Shown: in pieces, positions 34,185 through 43,167 of the stretch | How the letters are laid out: each line of letters opens with the position of its first letter | Position numbering within the stretch: position 1 is the stretch's first letter | NCBI GenBank assembly: GCA_040755215.1 | Contig: JBFMBG010000004.1 | Coordinates: 1 to 64,000, forward strand | Reading direction: 5' to 3' | Origin: JAIMBK01 sp040755215 | GTDB lineage: Bacteria > Bacillota > Desulfotomaculia > Desulfotomaculales > Nap2-2B | Length of the DNA stretch: 64,000 nucleotides | Position numbers and translations under genes: made by a program | Notes under the pieces: model-generated | Databases searched by the model: none | Told to the model about the DNA's origin: nothing | The model's input: the letters and a program-made list of their open reading frames with translations, nothing else

Positions 34185-34278
34185 CCCGGCACTCACCGGT
34201 AATCTGGTTACTTCGACATCAGGCAGGGCGATCTGGAACAATAGGGCATTCAAGAACAAACTACCAGTGAGTGCCGGG
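34185..34278. repeat. ~94-bp palindrome-ended element, copy 1
   Basis: It begins cccggcactcacc and ends with the inverse gtgagtgccggg. The body is clearly similar to the copy at 34441-34535 (shared aatctggtta/gatcaggttg and ggaaca/gaaaca segments). There is no reading frame. It is a MITE-like or REP-like element. Confidence 0.75.
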
Positions 34279-34332
34279 CGAAGGGTCGGGAACCGGACTT
34301 AAGCCGCAGCCGCGGCAAGCGAACCGGCAGCG

Positions 34333-34409
34333 CAATTGAGAAGTGGGATGTGAGAAGTTGGAGGTGGGAAAATCTCACTTCTAACTTCCCACCTCTCACT
34401 TCTCAATTG
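34333..34409. repeat. GAGAAGTG-type palindromic repeat
   Basis: An imperfect palindrome begins caattgagaagtg and ends cacttctcaattg. Internal repeats of the gaagttgg/ggaggtggg and cccacctc type let it fold as a long hairpin. It lies between the two 95-bp copies. Confidence 0.75.
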
Positions 34410-34440
34410 GTCGACCCGGAGCTCTTAAGCAAGCCGGACA

Positions 34441-34535
34441 TCCGGCACTCACTGGGGATCAGGTTGCTTCGTTGTCAGCCGGTGCTATTTGAAACAGTAA
34501 AACAATAAGCATACTGAGTGGCGGTGAGTGCCGGA
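34441..34535. repeat. ~95-bp palindrome-ended element, copy 2
   Basis: It begins tccggcactcactgg and ends cggtgagtgccgga. It is the second copy of the element at 34185. It ends about 70 bp before the peptidase-MA gene and may sit in its leader. Confidence 0.75.
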
Positions 34536-34603
34536 CCAGCCCGGTGGTAATGAATGGCTTAAGCGCTATTTTCGAAGGAGCAATGACGACAGAAGGTGAT
34601 GAA

Positions 34604-35461
34604 ATGAAAAGTTTGCCCTTCTGGGCGAGAGTGATCCTGAAAATCCTGGCCGCCGCTTTAACCCTGATCGCTGCCGGCCTGGTCAGAATACCCGGCGAAA
34701 TCAGAAGCTATACCTATACATTTGTCAAAGAACTTTCCAGGCTCCATACTTTATTTGCCAACCGCCACCTTTTAACCCTCTCCGGCCAACACTTTGTGGT
34801 GAAGTATTATCCCGATAACGGCGCCAACGCTTCCCTGGTTCTGGAAACTGCCGAAAAGGCATACAATCAATTAGCTAAAAAATACGATTTTGATGCCCGG
34901 GGGGTGCCCGTCATCATCTATCCCTCCCGCGCGGAATTAAATGCGTGCTTCGGCTGGTCGGCCGCTGAGGGCGCCATGGGGGCCTACTGGGCGGGGGTAA
35001 TCCGCGTGCTGGCGCCGGAGGCCTGGATACCGAAGGGGGAAGATGTCAAAGAAGTTTTTGCCGGTTCCGGACCGATGATCCACGAGCTTACCCACCTGAT
35101 TGTCGACGGTCTGGCCAAAGGGAACGTCCCCCGGTGGTTTACCGAAGGGCTTGCCCAGTATGAAGAATACAGGCTCACCGGTTTTCAACTTCCCGGGCCG
35201 GAGGATTTCGGGAAGCGGACCTATCATTTTCGAGAGCTGGACAGGGAGTTCGACCGGCTGCCCGACCAGGCTCTGGCTTACCGGCAAAGTTTTTCGGCGG
35301 TGGAATATCTTATTCAGGAATATGGCGAAGATAAGGTTAAGCAAATTTTAAAAACTTTGTCGCGGGGCAAAGATATGGAGGAGGCCCTCGTAAGCGCAAC
35401 CGGGACGGGTTTAGGGGAATTTGAAAGAAACTGGCATAATTGGATTATGCAGAATGAATAA
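34604..35461 (+). CDS. Peptidase MA-like metallohydrolase, membrane-anchored
   Basis: About 285 residues. A hydrophobic N-terminus (ILKILAAALTLIAAGLV) targets it to the membrane. The zinc motif HELTH (HExxH, in GPMIHELTHLIVDG) is followed 20 residues on by WFTEGLAQYEEYR, giving the third ligand Glu, the pattern of gluzincins of the peptidase-MA family. The substrate is unknown. The ATG at 34604 is preferred over upstream starts because of the aaggtga site and natural signal sequence. Confidence 0.82.
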   Translation: MKSLPFWARVILKILAAALTLIAAGLVRIPGEIRSYTYTFVKELSRLHTLFANRHLLTLSGQHFVVKYYPDNGANASLVLETAEKAYNQLAKKYDFDARGVPVIIYPSRAELNACFGWSAAEGAMGAYWAGVIRVLAPEAWIPKGEDVKEVFAGSGPMIHELTHLIVDGLAKGNVPRWFTEGLAQYEEYRLTGFQLPGPEDFGKRTYHFRELDREFDRLPDQALAYRQSFSAVEYLIQEYGEDKVKQILKTLSRGKDMEEALVSATGTGLGEFERNWHNWIMQNE

Positions 35462-35535
35462 CCCGGAGGCAGGAATTTTGAGCCCGGTAGAGAATCTTTA
35501 GTGATGAAAGATGTTGAAAAAGGTGACTGAAGAGC

Positions 35536-36789
35536 ATGGGCAGGCTCGTCATTGCCGGAGGGAATGTTCTAAGCGGGCGGGTGCGCGTAAGCGGCGCTAA
35601 AAATGCTGCCCTGGCCATTATGTGCGCTTCCGTAATGGCGGAAGGGAAAGTGGTGCTGGAAAACATTCCTGATATTACGGACATTCAGGTCATGATCGAT
35701 ATAATCAGGTGGGTGGGAGCACGGATCCAGTGGCAGGAAAATGATTCCATGACCATCCAAATGCCTGGCCGGATCGAAGGGATGCCCCCCTACGAGCTGG
35801 TCAAAAAATTAAGGGCGTCCAATTTGCTTTTGGGGCCCATGCTGGCCCGTTACGGCCGGGTCGAGTTGTGCCTTCCGGGGGGCTGCAACATCGGGATCAG
35901 GCCCATGGATCTGCACTTTAAAGGCCTGGCTGCTTTGGGCGCCGGGCTCAGCCTGGAAAAGGGGGTTGTGCGGGCATCCGCCAGCCGCCTGACCGGCTCG
36001 CGGATTTACCTGGATTTTCCCAGCGTGGGGGCCACCGAAAATATTATGATGGCCGCCTGCCTGGCCAAAGGGCAGACTGTCATTGAGAATGTGGCGAAGG
36101 AGCCGGAGGTGGTCGATCTGGCTAATTTTTTGAATTGCCTGGGGGCCAGGGTCCGGGGCGCCGGCACCGATATTATCAAAATCGAAGGCGTGGACAGCCT
36201 GGGCGAATGCGTTCGTTATAGCGTCATTCCGGACCGGATCGAGGCCGGCACGTATATGGTGGCGGCGGCGGCCACCGGCGGGGACGTGGAACTGGAAAAC
36301 GTTATTCCCCTGCACGTTGAGCCGCTCAGCGCCAAGCTGCGCGAAGCCAATGTGGATGTCTTTGAAGAGGGCGATGTTTTGCGCGTCAGGGCTTGTCATC
36401 CGCTGCGGCCGGTTGATATCAAAACGATGCCTTACCCGGGCTTCCCTACCGACATGCAATCGCAGATGATGGCCCTGCTTTCCCGGGTCAGGGGAACCAG
36501 CATGATTGTTGAGAATATTTTTGAAAACAGGTTCCGGGTTGCCGACGAACTGAAAAGGATGGGCGCCAAAATAAAGGTGGAAGGGCGCCTGGCGATCATC
36601 GAAGGGGGGGACAAGCTTTTCGGCGCAAAGGTAAAGGCTACCGATTTGCGCGCCGGGGCCGCCCTGGTGGTGGCCGGTTTATTGGCCGAAGGGGAAACGG
36701 AAATAAGCAACGTCTATTATATCGACAGAGGGTACCACCGCCTGGAAGAAAAGCTGGCCTCCCTGGGAGCCCGGGTCTGGCGCCGGTGA
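35536..36789 (+). CDS. murA: UDP-N-acetylglucosamine 1-carboxyvinyltransferase
   Basis: The 417-residue protein is MurA, the first committed step of peptidoglycan synthesis (transfer of enolpyruvate from PEP to UDP-GlcNAc). The N-terminal GGNVLSGRVRVSGAKNAAL contains the catalytic Lys, and the loop Cys that fosfomycin alkylates lies in LPGGCNIGIRPMDLH. Other motifs (KLRASNLLLGPMLARYG, PGFPTDMQSQMMALL) are standard. ATG start. Confidence 0.96.
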   Translation: MGRLVIAGGNVLSGRVRVSGAKNAALAIMCASVMAEGKVVLENIPDITDIQVMIDIIRWVGARIQWQENDSMTIQMPGRIEGMPPYELVKKLRASNLLLGPMLARYGRVELCLPGGCNIGIRPMDLHFKGLAALGAGLSLEKGVVRASASRLTGSRIYLDFPSVGATENIMMAACLAKGQTVIENVAKEPEVVDLANFLNCLGARVRGAGTDIIKIEGVDSLGECVRYSVIPDRIEAGTYMVAAAATGGDVELENVIPLHVEPLSAKLREANVDVFEEGDVLRVRACHPLRPVDIKTMPYPGFPTDMQSQMMALLSRVRGTSMIVENIFENRFRVADELKRMGAKIKVEGRLAIIEGGDKLFGAKVKATDLRAGAALVVAGLLAEGETEISNVYYIDRGYHRLEEKLASLGARVWRR

Positions 36790-37087
36790 ATTTAGGAATT
36801 GTCTTTTTTGTGAAGGCGTGTACAAATTTTTTCAGCAGCCGGCAGGAATAAAGCAGTGTTCCGCCGAATATAGGGATCAGGTCTCAGTTTATCGTGTCCA
36901 AATATTTAGCAGGATTCATTAAATAAACGACGAATTATTAAAGGTTGGGTGCATTAAGAACCGGAAGCCCGGGCAGTTGAGCGCAATCAGGAGGAATTCT
37001 GTGGGGGGTGAAAGCGGGTAATTGCGAAAGAATAAATTTTTTCGTGTTGCTTCTTAACTTTATCCATAAGGAGAGGAGTCGTGAAAG
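36790..37087. other. Upstream region of dsrAB, no gene seen
   Basis: This gap holds no plausible reading frame. A ribosome site (aggagagg, 37069-37076) precedes dsrA. It must contain the dsrAB promoter, for which I see no clear consensus boxes. A murA terminator is also not evident. Confidence 0.4.
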
Positions 37088-38506
37088 ATGGCTTTTGAAC
37101 CGAAACGGCCGCAGAAAGAAATAAAGTATGAAGAAGTCCGTATTTATACGGATGAAGAGCTTCGCAACTACACTGACGAAGAGCTTAAAGATTTCAGAAT
37201 AAAGCACCCGATCCCCGATTTGGAGGAGCTGGAAAAAGGGCCGTGGCCGAGTTTTGTGGCCGACGCCAAGCGCGAAGCGCTGCATAGAAGAAAACTTGCC
37301 GATGACCGGGTGATGATTCCTAAAGACGTCGTGGAAGACTTGCTTGGCCAGCTGCAACTCTCCTTTGACGACGGCGAGACCCACTGGAAGCACGGCGGCA
37401 TCGTGGGCGTGTTTGGATACGGCGGCGGCGTCATCGGCCGGTATTCCGACGTTCCGGAAAAGTTCCCCGGCGTTGCCCATTTCCACACCATCCGGGTGAA
37501 CCAGCCGGCCAGCAAATTCTATAAAACGGGTTTCTTGAGGGCTCTTTGCGACTTGTGGGAATACCGGGGGAGCGGAATCTTTAACATGCACGGTTCCACG
37601 GGAGACATCATTTTCCTGGGGACCGTTACCGACCAGTTGGAGCCGATCTTCTTCGATCTCACCCACGAACTGGATCAGGACCTCGGCGGCTCGGGCTCGA
37701 ACCTGCGCACGCCTTCCTGCTGCATCGGCAAAGCCCGCTGCGAGTGGGCCTGCTACGATACCCAGGAACTATGCTACGAACTGACCATGCATTACCAGGA
37801 CGAGCTGCACCGGCCGGCCTTCCCGTATAAGTTCAAATTCAAGTTCGACGGCTGCCCCAACGGCTGTGTGGCCTCCATCGCCCGCGCCGACATGTCTATT
37901 ATCGGCACCTGGCGCGACGACATCCGCATCGATCAGGATGCCGTCCAGGCTTACATCAACGGCGAGATTTTGCCCAACGCCGGCGCGCACCGGGGAAGAG
38001 ACTGGGGCAAGTTCGACATCAACAGGGAAGTCATCGACCTGTGCCCGACGAAATGCATGTGGATGGAAGACGGCAAGCTCAAGATCAACAACGCCGAATG
38101 CAACCGCTGCATGCATTGCATTAACACCATGCCCCGGGCCCTGCGGCCGGGAGTCGATACCGGCGCCAGCGTTTTATTCGGGGCCAAGGCGCCCATTCTG
38201 GAAGGCGCGCAGATGTCCGTGCTGACCGTTCCCTTCATGAAGATGGAACCACCCTACGATAACCTGAAGGAGCTTATCGATAAGGTTTTCGAATGGTGGA
38301 TGGAAGAGGGCAAGAACCGCGAGCGCCTGGGTGAGCTCATTCAGCGGCAGGGGCTGTGGCGGTTCCTGGACGTGATCGGCGTGCCGGCCTTCCCGCAGAT
38401 GGTGAAGGTGCCGCGTTCGAACCCGTACATCTACTGGAAAGAAGAGGACGTGCCGGGCGGCTGGGAGCGCGACATCGAGGATTACCGCTCCAGACACAGA
38501 AGATAG
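37088..38506 (+). CDS. dsrA: Dissimilatory sulfite reductase alpha subunit DsrA
   Basis: The 472-residue subunit of the siroheme enzyme that reduces sulfite in sulfate respiration (cytoplasm). Visible are the siroheme-[4Fe-4S] ligands in SCCIGKARCEWAC and DGCPNGCVASIARAD. The inserted ferredoxin domain has its Cys motifs in LCPTKCMWMEDGKL and CNRCMHCINTMPRAL. dsrB follows after 25 bp. The N-terminus has a charged repeat (TDEELRNYTDEELKDF). It forms the alpha2beta2 complex with DsrB and works with DsrC. Confidence 0.98.
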   Translation: MAFEPKRPQKEIKYEEVRIYTDEELRNYTDEELKDFRIKHPIPDLEELEKGPWPSFVADAKREALHRRKLADDRVMIPKDVVEDLLGQLQLSFDDGETHWKHGGIVGVFGYGGGVIGRYSDVPEKFPGVAHFHTIRVNQPASKFYKTGFLRALCDLWEYRGSGIFNMHGSTGDIIFLGTVTDQLEPIFFDLTHELDQDLGGSGSNLRTPSCCIGKARCEWACYDTQELCYELTMHYQDELHRPAFPYKFKFKFDGCPNGCVASIARADMSIIGTWRDDIRIDQDAVQAYINGEILPNAGAHRGRDWGKFDINREVIDLCPTKCMWMEDGKLKINNAECNRCMHCINTMPRALRPGVDTGASVLFGAKAPILEGAQMSVLTVPFMKMEPPYDNLKELIDKVFEWWMEEGKNRERLGELIQRQGLWRFLDVIGVPAFPQMVKVPRSNPYIYWKEEDVPGGWERDIEDYRSRHRR

Positions 38507-38531
38507 GGATAGGGATAGGAGGTAAAGATAA

Positions 38532-39719
38532 ATGGCGTTTTCTCTTGGCAAGTCAGGCAAGTACAATCCGGAAAAACCGACGGAAAACAGGATCACCGAT
38601 ATCGGTCCGCGGCACTACTGGGACTTTTTCCCGCCCGTCATTCAGCGCAACTACGGCAAGTGGCTTTATCACGACATCCTGGAGCCGGGCGTGCTGGTGC
38701 ACGTTTCCGAAACGGGAGAGAAGGTCTACACCGTGCGCTGCGGCGGCATGCGGTTCATGACCGCGGAGATGATCCGGGAAGTCTGCGACATCGCCGACAA
38801 GTATTGCGACGGTTACGTGCGCTTCACCACCCGCAACAACATCGAGTTCATGGTGGACAGCCCGGAAAAGGTGGAGGCGTTAAAGAAAGAACTCTGGAAC
38901 CGGAAATTCATCACGGGCAGCTACAAGTTCCCCATCGGCGGCACCGGCGCCGGCATCACCAACATCGTCCACACTCAGGGGTACATCCACTGTCATACCC
39001 CGGCGACGGACGCCTCTTCGCTGGTCAAGGCAGTCATGGACGAGCTGTTCGATTACTTTACCAGCATGACCCTGCCGGCCCAGCTGAGGATTTCCATGGC
39101 CTGCTGCCTGAACATGTGCGGCGCCGTGCATTGCTCGGACATCGCGCTTTTGGGCTACCACCGGAAGCCGCCCATTGTGGACCACGAAGTGATCGAGTCC
39201 ATCTGCGAAATTCCGCTGGCCATCGCCGCCTGCCCGGTGGGCGCCATCTCCCCCGACAAAACCGCCAGCGGCAAGCGGACGGTCAAGATTAAGACCGACC
39301 GGTGCATGTTCTGCGGAAACTGCTACACCATGTGCCCGGCGCTGCCGCTTTCGGACAAGACGGGGGACGGCGTGACAATTCTCGCCGGCGGCAAGCTGTC
39401 CAACCGGATCAGCGAACCGAAGTTCTCCAAGGTTGTCGTACCCTGGCTGCCGAATAACTTCCCGCGGTTCCCCGAAGTGGTGGAGGCCGTCAAGAAAATC
39501 GTGGAGGCTTACGCCGCCGATGCCCGGAAGTACGAACGCCTCGGCGACTGGGCGGAGCGGATCGGCTGGGAGAAATTCTTCGAAAAGTGCGGCCTGCCGT
39601 TCACGGAGCACCTCCTCGACGATTACCGCCTGGCTTACGATACCTACCGCACCAGCACGCAGTTTAAATTTACCGAGGCGGCCTGGGAGGCCTCGCGGGC
39701 GGCGGGAGGCATTGACTAA
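38532..39719 (+). CDS. dsrB: Dissimilatory sulfite reductase beta subunit DsrB
   Basis: The 395-residue beta subunit carries siroheme-binding residues in RFTTRNNIEFM and the cluster Cys in SMACCLNMCGAVHCSDIA. The ferredoxin domain follows (CMFCGNCYTMCPALPL). It is paralogous to DsrA, and its siroheme is generally the catalytically active one in characterised enzymes. It is translated from an aggagg site 25 bp after dsrA. Confidence 0.98.
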   Translation: MAFSLGKSGKYNPEKPTENRITDIGPRHYWDFFPPVIQRNYGKWLYHDILEPGVLVHVSETGEKVYTVRCGGMRFMTAEMIREVCDIADKYCDGYVRFTTRNNIEFMVDSPEKVEALKKELWNRKFITGSYKFPIGGTGAGITNIVHTQGYIHCHTPATDASSLVKAVMDELFDYFTSMTLPAQLRISMACCLNMCGAVHCSDIALLGYHRKPPIVDHEVIESICEIPLAIAACPVGAISPDKTASGKRTVKIKTDRCMFCGNCYTMCPALPLSDKTGDGVTILAGGKLSNRISEPKFSKVVVPWLPNNFPRFPEVVEAVKKIVEAYAADARKYERLGDWAERIGWEKFFEKCGLPFTEHLLDDYRLAYDTYRTSTQFKFTEAAWEASRAAGGID

Positions 39720-39737
39720 AACCCGCTGCGCGGGTTT
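39719..39737 (+). promoter_or_regulatory. Intercistronic hairpin between dsrB and dsrD
   Basis: An 8-bp perfect stem (aaacccgc / gcgggttt, loop tgc) sits immediately after the dsrB stop and directly before the aaggagg of dsrD. It has no T-run, so it is more likely an mRNA-processing or stabilising structure than a terminator. Confidence 0.6.
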
Positions 39738-39752
39738 AAGGAGGTTTATAAT

Positions 39753-39983
39753 TTGGACGAAATTAAAAAGGCGATCGTTGAATACGCCGAAAGCAGTAAG
39801 AAAACAAAGTTTTACTTCAAAGACATGGAGAAGGCTGTTCAGCAAAAAGTTCCGGGAGCGAAATCCAGAGACATCAAAAAAGCCGCTTCCGAACTGGTCA
39901 ACGAGGGCACGCTGATTTACTTCTCCACGGGCAGCACGACCATGTACGGTTTGAAGGGAAGAGGCATCACCGAGGATAAATAG
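39753..39983 (+). CDS. dsrD: DsrD, allosteric activator of sulfite reductase
   Basis: The 76-residue winged-helix-fold protein (IKKAIVEYAESSKKTKFYFKD, VPGAKSRDIKKAASELV) is a standard companion of dsrAB in sulfate reducers. It has been shown to stimulate DsrAB activity rather than bind DNA. TTG start with aaggagg 8 bp upstream. It is the last gene of the dsrABD operon, which ends at the terminator at 40017. Confidence 0.96.
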   Translation: MDEIKKAIVEYAESSKKTKFYFKDMEKAVQQKVPGAKSRDIKKAASELVNEGTLIYFSTGSTTMYGLKGRGITEDK

Positions 39984-40016
39984 CCTCTCCCGGGGTTGCC
40001 CTCAAAGAGCAGGTAG

Positions 40017-40059
40017 AAAAGAGGTCGCTACCTTCTTTTTCCGGCGGCCTCTTTTAGTT
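40017..40059 (+). terminator. Terminator of dsrABD
   Basis: aaaagaggtcgc (40017-40028) pairs with gcggcctctttt (40044-40055) with one mismatch, and a T-rich tail follows. Confidence 0.8.
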
Positions 40060-40099
40060 GCTTTTTAATTTTTGAGCATGAGCAGGGGGTTTAAATGCC

Positions 40100-40726
40100 G
40101 TGACCGGGCCAAAGAGCTTCGAGGAATTTATCACCGAACAAAAAAGAATCCTGCAGGAAAACCCCGAGTGCGCCAACGCCTATTATAATTTAGGCGTGAG
40201 CCTCATGCAGCAGGGCAGGCTGGACGAAGCCATCCCCTATTTTGAAGAGGCCATCGCCAACAGCGGACGGATGTTTGAGGCCTGTGTAAATTTAGGCTAT
40301 ATTTACTTCAAAAAGGGGGATCTGGAGAAAGTAGTGGAGGCAAACAAAAAGGCGGTGGAAATCGAGCCGCGGTACGCCCGCGGGTACGCCAACCTGGGGT
40401 TTGCTTACTTGCAGATGGCCCGCCCCGACGAGGCCATCGCGGCCCTGGAGAAAGCCATCACTCTAAACCCGCGCATCGTCCAGGCCTGGACCAACCTGGC
40501 CAACGCCTACCTGCAAAAAGGGGATCTTGATCAGGCCATTGAAACCGGCCGGGAATTGCTCAAAATAGCGCCTGATTTTCCCCTTGCCCACAACAACCTG
40601 GCCTATGCTTATTACCTGAAGGAAGATTACGCCAACGCCGTCGAGCATGTCGATAAAGCCAGGGAACTTGGTTTTGAAGTCCACCCGGAATTTCTGGCCG
40701 AACTGGCGCCTTACCGAAGCAAATGA
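40100..40726 (+). CDS. TPR-repeat protein next to the dsr operon
   Basis: The 208-residue soluble protein is almost entirely tetratricopeptide repeats (NAYYNLGVSLMQQGRLDEA, EACVNLGYIYFKKGDLEKV, RGYANLGFAYLQMARPDEA, QAWTNLANAYLQKGDLDQA, LAHNNLAYAYYLKEDYANA), five in all. The GTG start follows agcaggggg. It lies between dsrABD and the HEAT-repeat gene. A role in assembling or regulating sulfite-reduction proteins is possible but only inferred. Confidence 0.83.
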   Translation: MTGPKSFEEFITEQKRILQENPECANAYYNLGVSLMQQGRLDEAIPYFEEAIANSGRMFEACVNLGYIYFKKGDLEKVVEANKKAVEIEPRYARGYANLGFAYLQMARPDEAIAALEKAITLNPRIVQAWTNLANAYLQKGDLDQAIETGRELLKIAPDFPLAHNNLAYAYYLKEDYANAVEHVDKARELGFEVHPEFLAELAPYRSK

Positions 40727-40751
40727 AAATGGAAAAACCCGGCCGGTCGTC

Positions 40752-41951
40752 TTATTCTTTCGCCGCGGCCGCCAGGGCTTCGGCGGCCAGCCGGCCGACG
40801 GTCTTTGTAACCAATTCCCCTCTTTCGTAGATGTTGATTTCGTGCGGGTCGTTTTGCAAGGACTGCAATTCCCCGGCGGCTTTTGCCGCGCCCAGGCTGC
40901 CGAGGAGCGCGGCCGCCTGACCCCGGATTTCCGGGTGGGGGTTTTGGAGGAAAGGCGTAAAATAAGCGGCTGATTTTTTGATTAAATCCGGCCGCCTCCT
41001 GGCGATTTTGCCGACAGCCTCCAGAATTTTGGCCTGCAACTCCGGATCTCCCCTTTTTTCTTCCAGGAGCTGGTACAGCACCGGGATGTAGCCGGCATAA
41101 ATGCCCACGGAACGGCTGATGATTTCGCCGATTGCTTCCATTGCCCCCCAGCCGGAGGCGGCGGTGTCCGTCAAAGAGGTAAACAGGCCCTGGAGGAGCC
41201 CGGAAACAAACCGCGGATTTTTTTGGGCGGCCGCGGCGCAGGCCCGGCCCAGGAATTCGGCCGCCCGGAGACGGGTCAATTCGTCAGCCGAATAAAGCAG
41301 GCGCTGCAGGTGCCGGATCGTTTTTTGATCCGGGCCGGCGCCGGCTAACAGCGGCGCAGGCGTGTATTGTTCCACCAGTTGCGCCACTTCTTCTTTGGTG
41401 AAAGTCCTTGCGGCCGGCTCCCGGGCCGGCGCCGGCGAAGCAGGTTTAACCGGGGCCGGTTGCTGGAGCCGCTGTTCAACGCCCCGGCGGGTGACCTCCT
41501 GGATGTCGTCGTGCGGCCTGACGAAATAAAGAGCCCCGGAGATCTTTCTGCCCTCCCAAAATCCGCCCGGAACAAGCTGATTTGTTTCGTAATCGTAATT
41601 CTCCACGATTTTTTCCAGGTAATCTTCCTCCGGCAGCAAACCCCAGGCCAGATTCCAATCCATGTTGCAGCTGAAGACAAGCGCTTCAATGAAAGCGGCG
41701 CCCAGGTTGTGCCCGGTGGCGTCGTAGGCGTAGACAGCCCCGCAGGCGCAGCACCCGAGGGGCATCTCCTGCGGCCGGCGGGTTTTCAGTTCTTTTGGTT
41801 TTTCCAGCGGAAGGCCGCAGAAAGGACAGGCGGGTTTGACCGTCAGCTGCCTGGAGAAAAGGCCTCTTTGCCTGGAATCACTTGCTTTTCGCGAATAAAG
41901 CCGATCATCCTCGCTGAGCCCGTGAACCGGACGACCATGCTTCGTTTTCAT
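40752..41951 (-). CDS. HEAT-repeat and zinc-ribbon protein (DVU0298-like)
   Basis: About 399 residues. The N-terminal part has two Cys pairs (CPFCGLP and CCACGAVY), likely a zinc ribbon. A Pro/Ala-rich linker follows, then HEAT/armadillo repeats to the end (LTRLRAAEFLGRACAA, ELQAKILEAVGKIARR, HPEIRGQAAALLGSLGAA). This architecture resembles DVU0298-type proteins common in sulfate reducers, whose function is not settled. The ATG at 41951 is chosen for the gaggggga site. Convergent with the TPR gene. Confidence 0.75.
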   Translation of the reverse strand: MKTKHGRPVHGLSEDDRLYSRKASDSRQRGLFSRQLTVKPACPFCGLPLEKPKELKTRRPQEMPLGCCACGAVYAYDATGHNLGAAFIEALVFSCNMDWNLAWGLLPEEDYLEKIVENYDYETNQLVPGGFWEGRKISGALYFVRPHDDIQEVTRRGVEQRLQQPAPVKPASPAPAREPAARTFTKEEVAQLVEQYTPAPLLAGAGPDQKTIRHLQRLLYSADELTRLRAAEFLGRACAAAAQKNPRFVSGLLQGLFTSLTDTAASGWGAMEAIGEIISRSVGIYAGYIPVLYQLLEEKRGDPELQAKILEAVGKIARRRPDLIKKSAAYFTPFLQNPHPEIRGQAAALLGSLGAAKAAGELQSLQNDPHEINIYERGELVTKTVGRLAAEALAAAAKE

Positions 41952-42019
41952 ATTTCTCCCCCTCAGCCCTCTATTTTCATGCTTATGGAGAGAATGCAAG
42001 TTTCCATGAGCAACTTTCT

Positions 42020-42259
42020 TTAGTCCGGTCCCGGGATGTCCAGAGTCATGCAGTTCGTCCCTGGGCTGCAGGATTTGGTGGTAAGCTTTGGCTTTTTCCC
42101 GCCTTTGCCCATCATATAGTTGGTCTTGCTGATTACCCGCTCAAAGGAGGAGGACTTGCAGGCAGGACACTCAACGTTATCCGCTTTCTCGTCCGGGTTT
42201 AAGAAAAGTTTTTCAAAAAGCTGGCCGCATTGCAGACAGCGAAATTCAAAAATCGGCAT
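42020..42259 (-). CDS. FmdB-type zinc ribbon protein
   Basis: The 79-residue protein has FEFRCLQCGQLFEKL and VECPACKSSSFERV, the two Cys pairs of the FmdB zinc-ribbon family, and a Lys-rich tail ending in Cys residues (KSCSPGTNCMTL). Such proteins are often found beside dsr or one-carbon genes. The function is unknown. Good aaggagg site before the ATG. Confidence 0.85.
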   Translation of the reverse strand: MPIFEFRCLQCGQLFEKLFLNPDEKADNVECPACKSSSFERVISKTNYMMGKGGKKPKLTTKSCSPGTNCMTLDIPGPD

Positions 42260-42833
42260 TATATTCCTCCTTGATAAGAAATATCCATTTAAAATCCCGG
42301 GATTGGCTTACCCCTGTCCTAAAGTATATCAGCAGGCGGTCCGGACGTCAAATCGCCCGCGGGCAAAATTTTCGGATAAATAAGCAGGAATCGGCAGGTC
42401 AGTGCCGAAGAGATAGAAGTGGCGAAGCGAAAAAAAATGTTCTGGAGAAGGATTAATTAGATTAATGACGAATATATGTTATTGGTGTTTGCTTAAAAAA
42501 ACGGTTCCAGGCAGTTTTTTACGCTTATAGGTTAGGAGGTGGTCAATTAACCTGAAAAACGGTCTTTTATTCTATACGACGGTGGGGCCTTTCGCCGGCG
42601 GTTGATGAGCATCAAGGAACGTTTGTGAAGGCGTTACCGGGGTTGGTATGTTGCGCAAACCGGTTGGTAAGCTGGTTGCAACACAGGCGGTTAAAGCAGC
42701 AAACCAGGTGAATACGCCGGGGTTGGTTAACCGGCCGAAGTCTCCCGGGAATATCCCGGGAATATGCTGGAGAGCAAATTAAATTAATTACAGGAGGTGT
42801 AAATTCCCGGTTTTTTAAACCGGGATATAAGGA
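42260..42833. other. 574-bp divergent intergenic region before the ferredoxin-dsrMK operon
   Basis: No gene is seen. It contains a tandem cccgggaatat repeat (42744-42765), several ggttggt-type short repeats (42635-42732), a strong aggaggtg site (42792-42799) and the hairpin at 42805. It must hold the divergent promoters of fmdB and of the ferredoxin-dsrMK genes. Confidence 0.5.
42805..42825 (+). promoter_or_regulatory. Hairpin between Shine-Dalgarno site and ferredoxin start
   Basis: tcccggttt / aaaccggga forms a perfect 9-bp stem with a ttt loop. It stands between the aggaggtg site (42792-42799) and the ATG at 42834. Folding would shorten the distance from 34 nt to about 13 nt. Only a weak aagga lies next to the ATG. 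An alternative reading is a processing structure. Confidence 0.55.
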
Positions 42834-43022
42834 ATGTTCAGAGTGTCTATTGATCGCGACAAGTGCGAAGGATGCGGAGAATGCGCCGATTCCTGCCCGG
42901 CCGGCATTTTGGGCATGGAAGACGGGAAGGCGGCCGTCGTTGGCGAGCCGGATGAATGTATGGGTTGCGAAACCTGTGTGACTGTTTGCCCCAGCGGCGC
43001 GGCCCAGATCGAGGAGTCGTAG
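42834..43022 (+). CDS. Two-[4Fe-4S] ferredoxin upstream of dsrMK
   Basis: The 62-residue protein has CEGCGECADSC and CMGCETCVTVC motifs plus the partner Cys-Pro residues (SCPAGIL, VCPSGAAQ), i.e. two [4Fe-4S] clusters. It is 145 bp before dsrM on the same strand and is likely expressed with it. Possible roles are carrying electrons to or from DsrMK or the cytoplasmic reductase. Confidence 0.9.
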   Translation: MFRVSIDRDKCEGCGECADSCPAGILGMEDGKAAVVGEPDECMGCETCVTVCPSGAAQIEES

Positions 43023-43167
43023 CCGGGGAGAGGAGAAGGGAATTTTTAACCTTAAAGCCGCTTAAATTTCCGTGAAGAGAAGATTTACCCCGGGGTCTTC
43101 TTTTTCACGGCGGCTAATTGGCCTTGACCGGAAAAGCACAGCCGAAAAGAGAGGGGTGAACAGCCTG

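Noticed and set aside
34185..34535. CRISPR array
   Set aside because: Only two diverged copies of a 95-bp unit with internal palindromes; no regular short repeats and spacers, and no cas genes.
38880..39845. Minus-strand frame over dsrB
   Set aside because: Shadow frame opposite a certain gene.
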